From: Paroedura picta
Lineage: Eukaryota > Chordata > Lepidosauria > Squamata > Gekkonidae
NCBI RefSeq assembly: GCF_049243985.1
Contig: NC_135369.1
Coordinates: forward strand, 24,598,765 to 24,662,764
Direction: 5' to 3'
Length of the DNA: 64,000 nt
The position numbers and the translations under genes were made by a program. The notes under the pieces were generated by a model that saw only the letters and a list, made by a program, of their open reading frames with translations, ran no database searches and was not told the DNA's origin. Each line of letters opens with the position of its first letter. The stretch's first letter is position 1. Shown one piece after another: positions 12,101 to 24,100 of the stretch.

Positions 12101-15100
12101 AAATCCATGCCTGCCATTTTGGAAGCCTTTCAGGATACCCACTCAAGGTCCTGGGATAGGAAAGACCAACCTGCCAACAGAGAAGCGATATCCAATGTGT
12201 GTGAAGCTACAAGAGGAGGGAGTGTATGGGAAACTCACCTGACTCTGTTTTCTTCTTTCCTCAGATGTGAACGAGTGTGAGACAATCCCCAACGCCTGCA
12301 AAGGGGAAATGAAATGTATCAACCATTACGGCGGGTACCTCTGCCTCCCTCGCTTAGCCACAGTTATCAACGACGTGAATTCTGAAAGGCCCGCCCCTCC
12401 CAACCCGCCCCGGCCGAGGCCCCCCTGGCCCCCGCAGCCCGCCTTCCGACAGAACTCTTGCCCCCAGGGCTACGAGCCAGATGGTCATGGATCCTGTGTG
12501 GGTGAGTGGAAAGTGGAGGGAGGCAACTGCTTGTCACCGGGGGGGGGGGCGTGTTGAAAGGTGGGGGAGTAGGGTTGCCAGCTCTGGCTCTGGAAATTTC
12601 TGGAGATTTGAGGGGTTTGTGGGGTTTGTGGAGGGATCTCAGTGGGTATAATGCCATAGAGTTCACTTTCTAAAGCAGCCATTTTCTCTGTATACTGTTG
12701 ACCAGGGCCTAGTCTGCACACATGAGATAATGCACTTTCAGTGCACTTTAGAAGTAGGTTTTCCTGTTCTGCACAGGAAAATCCAGCCACGAAAGCACAT
12801 TGAAAGTGCATTATCTATTGTATGCAGAATAGGCCCTGCTGTAACGCTGTAAGATTTCCAGCCACCACCAGGCAGCTGGCAACTCTACAGGGGATAGAAA
12901 GGGGGATTTGACTTAACTGGAAGGTGCCACTAAAACCTAAATGCCTAGAAGGGGGTGGCCTGCTCTGGGTTCCAGGGGGCCTGTTGATCAATAGAATCAA
13001 TTCCGGTCAGGTGTTCTGTAGACCTGCTGTACAAATGCAGAAGGCTTCTGTTGACATCCTCGTGACGTTTCCTAATTTTTTAATCCATTTTTTTTTACAT
13101 TGTTCATCTTGTCTCTTGCGCTGCTTTTACTGCACTGTTTGTTATGCGGTTTGTATTGCATTGTCTTCTCGTGCTGTAAACAGCCTTGAGTCTCAATAGG
13201 AAAGATCTAACAAATAATGAAATAAATAAACACGTCATTCCCAAAGTTGGGGAGAGGGGGGGAATGTTTGATTAGGTTAGTTTGAAAGGCTAGACAAGAA
13301 GCTTGTGTGAACAACTGGATGTTTTGTGATCTTATTAAGCTTCATGGACTTCAGGTGATAATTTAAAAAAATAACCATAATAAAAATAATTAACTTTTAT
13401 ATAGGGCTTTCAAATGTTGAAAGTAGGGTTGACGGGTCTCCCCTGGCCACTGGGGGGGGGGGGGAGACAGAGGGAGGGGAGAGTAAGGCTCCTGGAGATG
13501 TGGGGATGGAGCCAAGGAAGAAGAAGAGTTGGTTCTTATATGCCGCTTTTCTCTACCCGAAGGAGTCTCAAAGCGGCTTACAGTCGCCTTCCCTTTCCTC
13601 TCCCCACAACAGACACCCTGTGAGGTGGGTGAGGCTGAGAGACCCCTGATATTATTGAAGAAGTAATATCACCCACAGTGACCCCAATTTCATGCCTCAG
13701 TGATCTCCCCCTCCCCCACCAAAAATTCTCCAGAATCCAGCCTGACCTGGAGGAAATTCACCTACCATCCCACAGTGGTGATCAGCAATTTCCTGGGTGT
13801 GCAAGGAAGGGCCAAAAAAAGAGGCAAAGACATCTCTTCCTTCCCACCCACTCACAACCTGCCTAAATTCATAAAATCAGCATTCCTGTCAGATGACTAT
13901 CTAGCCTCTGCTTAAAAATTTCCAAAGAACCTCCTGAGGAAGACTGTTCCACTGAGGAAACACTCTGTCAGGAACTTCTTCCAGTCCCTTCGCAGTCTGG
14001 GATTGTCCTATGCCCCCACCCCCCACAGGGCTTTGCACTCTGCGGATACCAACTTGCTGGTCATTCCCGGCCCTAGGGAGTTTCGCTTGTCCTCGGCCAG
14101 GGCCTTTTCGGTCCTGGTCCCTACCTGGTGGAATGAGATCCCGGGAGATCTATGGGCCCTGCAGGGATTTATCAGCTTTCCGCAGGGCCTGTAAAACGGA
14201 GCTCTTCCACCAGGTTTACGGTTGAGGCTAGTGTAGGAGGAAGATCTTCCATGAGGAAGTATGCCATCAAGATGTGTGCCACCGTTGACTATCTTGGGTA
14301 ATTATTTTTTTTTACATAGCTCTCTGCTGCCTGGGTGGCAGGCGTTCCATGGGGAGTAGGATTATTTTTCTGCCATATTGTGGGTTTTGTGTATTTTTCT
14401 GTGTGGTTTTAATGGGGTTTTCACTGGAGTTATTGTTGTGGGACTTTTTGCATTGTTACCCGCCATGAGCCGGTACGACGAGAGTGATGGGTAAGAAATA
14501 ATAATAATGTTTAGCCCCAAATTATTTTGAATTAATTTCAACCCACTGGCTCTGGTCCTTACCTCTGGGGCAATAGAAAACTGCTCCATCTTCTCTATGA
14601 CAGCCCTGCCTTTAGGTATTTGAAGATGGCTATCATCTCACCTCTTAGTGGTTATCAAGAGTTTTGCTTCTTTTTAATTGTAGAAAAACTGTTAATAAAT
14701 CTTTTCCTTGATTACAAAAACTGAGGGGTCTTCCGCACTCGTTCAAAATAGCACAATGGTTACAAATTGAAATCGCTACTGTTTTGCTGTTATGCACAAT
14801 GTCGATGACAATCTGCAACACTCCTGAAACCGATCCGCAAAAAGCGCTTCGTTGTAGCGCTTTCAGGGAAATCCCAAAAAGTGGATTCACCCTCCGGAAA
14901 GCGTTACGCTCTTGCAACCAATCTGCAACACTAGCGGGAAAGGAGCAAAGAAAGGAGCAAAGAACAGACATGTCAACTTCATAAGCAGTTCCTAAACTAT
15001 AATCTATAAGTCTGTGTTTGCTGTCTTTAATCACAAAAGCCACAAGCCATCCAATCATTTTTTCCTCTTTCCTCCAAGAAGTCAATAAGAGGTTTCCAGT

Positions 15101-18100
15101 TAACCATAGAGGAAGTTACTGTCTTCTCTCTGATAAGTGATTACATCATTGTTAGATTTCTGAAATATGCTCTGTGTTCAAAACCTTCCGTTGATACACA
15201 ATGCAGCTGTCGGGAGGGATACACCCTGTGCCTTGGCTGCCCACACCTGTCTGTTTCTGGGTACAATTAAAAGGGCTCCTAGGTGGCCTGGGACCGGGAT
15301 TAGGGTTGCCAGCTCTGGGTTGGGAAATACCTTGAGATTTTGGGGTGGAGCCGGGAGTGGGCAGGATTTGGGTCAATGTTATGGAGTCCACCCTCCAAAG
15401 CAACCATTTTTTTCTAGGGGAACTGAACTCTTTAGTCTGGAGATGACCTATAATTCTGAGGGATCCCTGGTCCCACCTGGGGACTGGCATCCCTAGAGGG
15501 TACGTGAAAGGCTGCCTACTCCCATGCTGTCTGTAGTGTCTGTGGACACAAAGAGACTTGAGTTTGGGAGCAGAGACTGGGCTGAACCCATGCGGAGGTT
15601 TCACTGGCTCCAGGTTTTCAACCGCTCATTGGTCAGAAGCATGGATCAATCACGGGCCTCTGTTAACAGCCAATGGCATGTCGAGGCTCGGTAAGTTAAC
15701 AGTTCTGGTTATCTGTGTTCAGTACTTCTTGTTCTAGTAATGTTGGAGCTGAGTGTCTGTGTCTTACTGTGTCTTACTGAACCCACGGATTTAATACTGT
15801 CCATCCTACCAGATAGAAGGCCCTCGTCCCCAGCCCTTCTCAGTCTGCCCGACCCTCCTTCATGACTGTTTTAGTGGTGGCACCTTGCCTCTGGCATATC
15901 GTTTCCCTTGAGGGCCACTTGACTGCCAACTTTACTCTTGTGTGTCTACTCAGACTTTTAATGAGGGACTGCTTTTTTAAAAAAACAACAACAACACTGT
16001 CTTGTGGTCTGTTTTTAGCCTGATAAAGGGATAAGACCTGTTTTAAACTGCTTCATATTTTATGCTCTGGCTGTATTACTGAATGCTGTCTTTTAGTAAC
16101 TTTTCAAGAGTTGTTTTTATCGTGCTTTGTTTTGTAAGCTTCCTCAGGCAGTTTCCCTGGAGAGGCCGCACTGAGATTTCCCAAATGATAAATACATGTG
16201 ATGGTTACTTTGCAGTTTCACTGTAGTGAGAATTAAACAAGAAAATATAATGATGAGCAGAGTCACCTGCCAAGTAAAAAGCGATACTTAAGCCTTGCAA
16301 TCAGATCTTGCTGGTGGGGGATGGATTTTTATGGGGTTATATAACCACTATATTAAGGGTTATGTGGAACTCACCTTTTAATTCTTCTTGCAAATGAATG
16401 TGGAAAAGGGATATCCATCAGCATTATAGAAAGGTTGTAGCGCAGGGTCATTCCAAAGGAGAGTGAAGTACATGAGAATTAAGTCCTGTTTGCTTGTTTG
16501 GTATCAGGTTCAATTCCCTGCTCCTCCACATGTAGCTAGCTAGATGACCTTGGGCTAGTTCTCACAGCTCTCTCAGCCTCACCTACCACCCAGGTTGTTT
16601 GCTGTGGGAAGAGGAAAGGTAGGCAATTGTAGGCCACTTTGAGATTCCTTCAGGTAGTAAAAAGGGGGTGTGTGTATAAAAAACAGATTTTCTTCTTCTA
16701 CTGCTATTACTACTGTAGCTGCTGTTGGTATAATTCACTTGCTATCATTTGGAAGCAAAAAAAAGTGTATATTATAACAGGGCAGAAGGATTCAAATGGG
16801 TAGCCGTGTTGGTCTGAAGTAGCACCTTTAAGACCAACAAAGATTTATTCCAGGCATGAGCTTTCGAGTAGCCTGGAATTAATCTTTGTTGGTCTTAAAG
16901 GTGCTACTGGATTCTGATTTTACAGAGCATAAGGAATTATTCTTTCATAGTAATAGTCCGTCTGAACAAACAGGTGGACAATTTCACCCATGGCGCAAAT
17001 GCACAGGCAGTAATTGGAAGTAATTTTTCACTATCTGCAGACTAAAATATTAGAAGGCCTTACCTAGGAGCTAAATAGAATGAATATACTTCACAGAATG
17101 AATCTATACCAAGAAGAAAGAGCTTCCAACCCTATACTGGTATTTAAATAAAGTGTACCACAGTACTAAATAAAAGAGCCAGCTTGCATCAGATAGGTGC
17201 ATTCAGATGTCTTGATAAACTGTGGTTTATTTAGACAGAGGATGGATTATGCAACAAAATCTGGTTAGTCTACTAGAGTTAAGTAATAAATCCCAGGACT
17301 CAAATAGATGTGCAATTATGTGGCCTCCATTTGTGGTTTTAGCGCTTCAACCTCAGCTCAATTTCACTAATTGAAATTGACTTCCTCAATTTCCTATGAG
17401 TAGTAATAAAAATGTCTTTTAACAGCCCTTCCTCTTTTTTCCTCATGAAATGCTAATGCCAAAGCAGGGAGCTCCATTTCAATTAGGGAAACCAAAGGTC
17501 AGGCAGATTCAGGTATCTGATGAAGGGAGCCATGACTCTGGAGAGCGCATACCCCAAATATCTTTTGTGTCCTCAAAGTACTCAGGTTTGTGCCTGTTTC
17601 TACAAGCAGGGGAAATGTTCTCCACCTGTTGCAGTCTCTGTGCAGTCTCCACCTGCTGCAGTCTCATTCTTCTCATAAATGATGAATTCAGCCATCATAT
17701 CAAACCACCTACAAACTATAGTTAATAAACCAGCTACAAATTGTCATTTAAAATAGTGAGGTTGATTCCGCACAGCGTTGATGTTGCTGAAGTCTTACTG
17801 TTGTGTAATACTATTTTTTTAACGTTATGCACAATGCTGTACACAATCTGCAACACTCCTGCAACACTCCCGCAAAAAGCTCTTCGATATAGCGCTTTTC
17901 GGGGAATTGTCAAAAGTGGATTCCCCCTTTAAAAAAAATGCTTGACTCCTGAGAACAACCTGCAACACATCCGAAAAAGACATGTGCATTCTCAAAATAG
18001 TGCTAGCTCTCGCCCCCAAGCTTCCAGAGACGCGATCGCCATTTCCCCCCCCTTAAACCAGTGAAAGCAATGAATAAGCGAGGCTTCTCCGGCTGAAGTC

Positions 18101-21100
18101 CCTCCACAAGCAATTCAGAAGTGCTTAACAGTAAAACAAAGCTCCCTTCTGCAATTGTCTTTAAAGTTCCCGAGCACAAGACAGCCTCCAGTTTGACACT
18201 GTCCGTAATTTTGGCCAGAAATTGCACCCATGGGGGGGATTTTTTTTTACTTGAAGAGCGTGTAAACGATTAAGCGCCAGCTCCTATGCCAGCGAAAAAG
18301 GTCTTGAGACATCGAATGAATAAAGATTTGTTGCTACTGGTGTTTTCGGGTATTTAAAAATCAGTTTTTAAAGGGAAAGGGACTTTTCGGGAGCACAAAC
18401 ACAACATTTAATTGGCTATTCTGTTTGATTGACAGCTGAGGGTGGGAAGAAGCACGGAAAAATATTTCCTCCTTTGTTGCGATTCTGGCAAGACCGGAAA
18501 CTTGTAGGTAACGAAAACAGCGCTGGTGAGAGAGCCCTTTTTTCAGTAGGAACGGCTGTGTGCGTTATCAAGACCTGCCGCTATTAATTCTAGCGCTTTA
18601 CAATAGCGCTTACATTTGGCTACATAGGTGGTTGTGCGGAATGGACATGAGATGGTGCCAACTAGGGTTAGTTGGACTATTTGACTTCAGGTTCAGACAT
18701 CAAACCTAACCAGAATTTGATCAAAGCTTGGTTTATTGTGATGTCTGAATGTAACCACTGTGTAAATTGTTTTCTAAAAAATCTGCCTAACTGCAGGTGA
18801 TTTGGTAACACGAAGGCATCTTCCACACTGGCCTAATAGTCTGGTTTCATTTCCCTTGGTTACCCATTCCCCCACAGCATCACTTCCCCACAGCTTCCTT
18901 GATGATCCCTTGGTGTCTCAGCTTTTCTCCTCCCTGCCCCCTTCATTTAAAAAAATCTGTGTTCTATATTTCACCCCAAAATGATTTTGTTTGTTTTTTG
19001 CCAGCCTGCAAGGCTTGTGCCATTTCACATTTATCTATCTACCTCACCACTTTCTTTTGGTGGGCAGTCATCACTAAAAAATAAATCTACGTGCTAGTGA
19101 TATATCCCTCTATGAGCTAAATGAAATGGTGTAGCCATCAGAAACAAGCAGCCAGTGCTCTTCCTGCTGCCATCCAGAACATCTATATGCCATTAGCCAC
19201 CTGTTCACAATCTGTGGATAACTAAATCTGTGGATCAGGGACACAAGATATTTTTGGCACACTGGAGGGGGGTCTCCCCTGGTGTGCAGAAAAATCTGAA
19301 ATTTAAAAACGGGAGAGTGTTAAATCCCCTGAATGTGAAGAGAACTGTATTTTCTTAACTTTTTTGGAGACCATTTAGGAGGTGCTCAGGGCTCTGCTAA
19401 GCAGATGCCAGGAAATGTTATGGGCCCTGCTGCCACCATGGCAGATGCTGGGAGCCGCTTAGGGCTCAGCCACTGTGGCAGCAGACACCAGGAGCTGCTT
19501 CAGGCCCTGCTGTGGTGGTGGCGGCAGATGCCAGTAGCTTCTGTGTGCTTTGTGGTGGCAGATACTGGGAGCCAGGCTCAACAGCAGCAAGCACTGAACA
19601 CAACTCTGGGTTCAGAATGGCTCCCAGCACTGCTGCTTCCAGGATTCAAGGTGGGTGACTGCGATTCCCCCCCACACACACACACGAGTTTTATGGGCCT
19701 CCACTTGTTCCCTTTAAAATCAGACCTGGGCACCTTTCACACTGTGTGCACTTCACGCTAAGTCACATTTTAATGAGTCTTGGTTTATATTCCAGGAGAT
19801 GCGTCTCACTCTTAAATGCAAAACAGATTGTGAGAATCAGGAATCACTTGCTCAAATGTCTGGATGTGCTCAGATAAGGAAACAGCCCCCAGCCCCCTCC
19901 CCTTTTCATTTAAAACATGCTTAGTCAATTATGGGCTGTGTTTCAAAAAGAAAAAAGGAAGAAACATGTTGCTTCACACACACACACACCCTTTGAAAAT
20001 GTAGGGTTATAGTGTGCATCTTACAAGGCCAACTGTGGTTTAAACTTTCACTAAATTTTAAATGTAACATGAACTGCTGATCTCACACACACACACACAG
20101 TGTACCAAATGGGTTGTTGTCCAGTTCTGGCTTGAGTTTGCTGCATAGCCAACGAAAACAACAAATCAAATGTGGGAAAGCAGCTAGCCACTCAAAGGCC
20201 AGGCATGTATGAAAGGGCTTTTGGGAGGGTTAACTGCGAACGCAAGTATTTGATGGCGTACGTACACCATTGCAAGTTTGCAATAGAACAGCCAGAAAAC
20301 AGCACCACAAAAGCTGCCAACCTCCTTTTCAGACTCAAGGAAGGTAGGAAATACACAGGGAATTTCTGCCCAAACCCTGCACAGTAGAACAATTATTTTG
20401 AACATGCTGTGATCAAAGGCACCACAGAGGCAAGGAAAAATCAAACTGAGGCTGCTGTCTGTCAGACTCCTAAAACAACTAAAAGTCAGATTTCTAAATC
20501 GCTGAGGCCAATTGGTGGTACCAGTGGAAAGTTAAGTTAGATGAGATCAGTTGAATCTGCTCCAAAAGACATATTTTTGGCAGTGAATAATCAGGCGCAG
20601 AGAATAGTCTGACCCCACAGTTGAAAAGATAGGAGTGAACTATTGTTTACACTGGTAAACCCCAACTTCCTTAAGAAAACACAGACATGGAGTAGTTGCC
20701 AACATGGATCTAAGAATGTTGCTTTATAAGTGTTCGGTCTAAAGATCCATAACAGTATTTCTGCTGAATTTAGTAACTTGGACTGCTTTTTTAAAGTTTT
20801 AATTTAAATCACATGTACAAAACCAATTATAGTAGCTTCCTTTATTTAAAAAAATTAAACTGAACCAACAGCATTCAAGTTACCAGGATTGTAAAAAAAA
20901 AATGCAAAATACTTTTAACATTAAAACATTCAAATAGATTGAAATGCTAAAATACATATGTAAAAATTGAGGCAAATAAGGAATGTTTTTAACGTAAGGA
21001 TGAATAACTGGATTGCATTAAAAGACAATGAACAAAATCCTATATCTGGAAATTTGTTCATTATTTATTTGGGGTGTTTTTATCCTGCTGTCCAAGAAGC

Positions 21101-24100
21101 TCAGGGCCATGGGCACGGTTCTTGCTTCCTCCATATCTTCACAATGACCCTGTGACGCAAGTTAGGCTGGGAGAGAATGGCTGGCCAATTGAGTTTCATG
21201 TTAATTTCTACTAAGAAATCTCTTTCCTGAAGTTTTAAAGACCTGTCTGCACAACTGAACATATATTTTGTTTATATTTATACAAACTTACCTCATTCCT
21301 GTTGCCTGTTCACCTTCTAAATCATAAATCTGATACCTGACTGACCATAAGTAAAATAAAAGTTTTTGTTTTGAATTACCATCAGCCTCTTGTGTGCCAT
21401 TCTCAAACAAAATCCAAATAAGGATTTAGTTGGTCCCTCAGATCCCAAGACTTGTCAGCATAAATTCATATACATTAGAACAACTGAACAGGACAGACAG
21501 AAAAAGAAAGAAGAAAGAAAAGGGACTATCCAGCCAAGAAGAATATAAAGGGATCTTGGGAAGAACTGTCATATTTGAATCCAAACTCTTACTTTTTCTT
21601 TGAAAGGAAAATAATTAGAGGGTTGCTCATCTCTCATGTTTGAGTAAACCACTCAGTCCTTCATAAATCTGTGGACATAAATAAATTATCCCAGGCTGAT
21701 CTTGGACCCCAAAGTCTCTATAAGCTCCTTCAAAAGTCTCTATAAGCTCCTTCAAAACTGACAAACACCGTCTCTACATTATCCCCTTTTTTCTATCGCA
21801 GAAACTTTATATGTGTTTTTCTACTCCTTTGAGGAAGTGGTAATTCTGTCCTCAGCTGCATTGCCTTCATCACATATGTTTCTTTCTCATGTTCTCTCTC
21901 AGCTTCCCTCTCTGGCCTTTAAATCTGCTGCCTCAAGATAAGCTTTTTCATTTACCGATATAAGAACAGAAGGCTGCCATCTGCTGATATGATTTGCCCA
22001 GTTCAGTTTCATGGGTATCAAATTACAAGATATGCTGGGCAAGTTTTTGACTGAGTGCTTTAAATGTGTTCTACTAAATGGTCAATCAATTTTGCTTGCA
22101 GTAGGTAACAGCGACCCAAGCAAACTGTCATATTTGGATGAAAGAAACAACTGCATCTTTTGCACCAATAGATATTTTATTATTTCCCGGAGTGGGGAAG
22201 GGGGGGGGAATTACCTCTGCCAAGCTCACATATGCCACTAATTACTAAAAAATAAATAGTAAAGGAGGGTTAATGGGAAAGGGGCTGTGACTCAATGATA
22301 GAATATCTGCTTGGCATGCAGAAGATCCTGGGTTCAATTCCTGACATCCCTGGTTGAAAAGACAAGGTAGCTGGTATTCTGAAAGACCTCAATTGGAGGC
22401 CATAGAGAGAGAGCTGCTACTTGTGTTGTTCAACGTATTCATAAATGATTTTAATGAATGAATAGCGTGGATACCTATTAAATGTGCAGATGACACTAAA
22501 CTGGAAGGGGTAGCAAGACAGAATCAGAATACAGGATGATCTTGACAGGCTAGAAATCTGGGCTTGAAATGTATAAAATGAATTTCAGTAGTGATAAATG
22601 TAAATTTCTTCATTTAGGTAAGAAAAACCACATGGGTCACTATAGGTGGGTAAGACTTGTCTTGGCAGTAGTTCATGTGAAAAGGATCTGGGAGACTTAA
22701 TAGACCAAAGACTGAACATGAGTCAGCAGTGTGACTCGGTGGCTAAACAGGCAAATGGGATTTGGGGCTGTATTAAAAGAAGCATAGTGTCCAGATCATG
22801 TGAGGTGATGTTATCGCTTTACTCCGCTGTGGTTAGAGCTCACTTGGGAGTTCTGTGTTCAGTTTTGGGCACCACAACTGAAGAAAGATGTAGAGAAACT
22901 GGAGCATGTCCAGAGGAGGGCTACGAACATGGTGAGGGGTTTAGAGACCAAGTCATATGAGGAAAGGTTGAGGGAGCTTGGTCTGTTTAGCCTGGAGAGA
23001 AGACAACTAAGAGGCGATATGATAACCATCTCCAAATACTTTAAGAACTGTCATTGAGAAGATGGAGCAGAGTTGTTTTCTGTTGCCCCAGAGGTAAGGA
23101 CCTGAACCAACGGGTTGAAATTAATTCAAAAGTATTTTCAGCTAAACATCCGGAAGAAATTCCTGGCAGAGCAGTTCCTCAATGGGACAGGCTTCCTCAG
23201 GAGGTTGTGGGTTCTCCTTCTTTGGAAGTTTTTAAGCAGAGGCTAGATTGTCATCTGACAGAAATGCTGATTTGATGAATTTAGGCAGATTGTGAGTGAA
23301 TGGGCAGGAAGGTATGTGCCAGTTTTTGTCCCTTGCATACCCAGGGACTTGCTAATTGCTGCTGTGGGATGGTAGGTAAATTTCCGCCAGGCTGGGCTGG
23401 ATTCCGGAGATTTTTGGTGTGTGGGGGATCACTTGGGCATGAAAGTGGGGTCACTGTGGGTGGGCAGGTAGTTGTGAGTGTCCTGCATACTGCAGGAGGT
23501 TGGACTAGATGACCCTGGAGGTCCCTTCCAACTCTTATGATTCTATGATTTTTTTAACCTGTCAGAGTAAACAGTGCTGACCTTGATGGGCCAATGCTGT
23601 GATTTGGTATAAGGCAGCTTAATGTGTGGCTCAACAATGTGTTTGGGGAGATGCTGTGGCTCAATGAAAGAGGCTGTTGTGCTTCTCATGCAGAAACTCC
23701 TGGGTTCAGTCTTGGGCATCTCCAAGAAAAAAGACCAGGTGACGTGAATGACCTCCACCTGAGAACCTGGAGAGCCACTGTCAGTCTGAGTACACAATAC
23801 TGACCTTGATGGACCGATGGTTTGATTCGGAGTACATCTTGGTTAAAAGTCCAATCACTATCTTAAGCAGTACAATCTTTAAAAGTACTATCTTGAACAG
23901 AGTTAATACCCTTCTAAGTGTATTGAACAGTCTCAGAAGGATGTAACTTTGCTTAGGACTGCACTTGTAAAAAGCAGTCTTCGTTTTCAGCAGTGTATTT
24001 ATTTAGATATTTATTGGTTTTAGAGGCTGCACCTTCCCTGTGAGCAGACTCATGGCTATTTTGAATAAGGTGGTTGGGAAAAGCCCAGAGACTTTAGGGG

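Noticed and set aside
19405-19761. A 118-codon Gln/Leu/Ala-rich frame
   Set aside because: It follows from a decayed GC-rich tandem repeat, with no homology or splice support.
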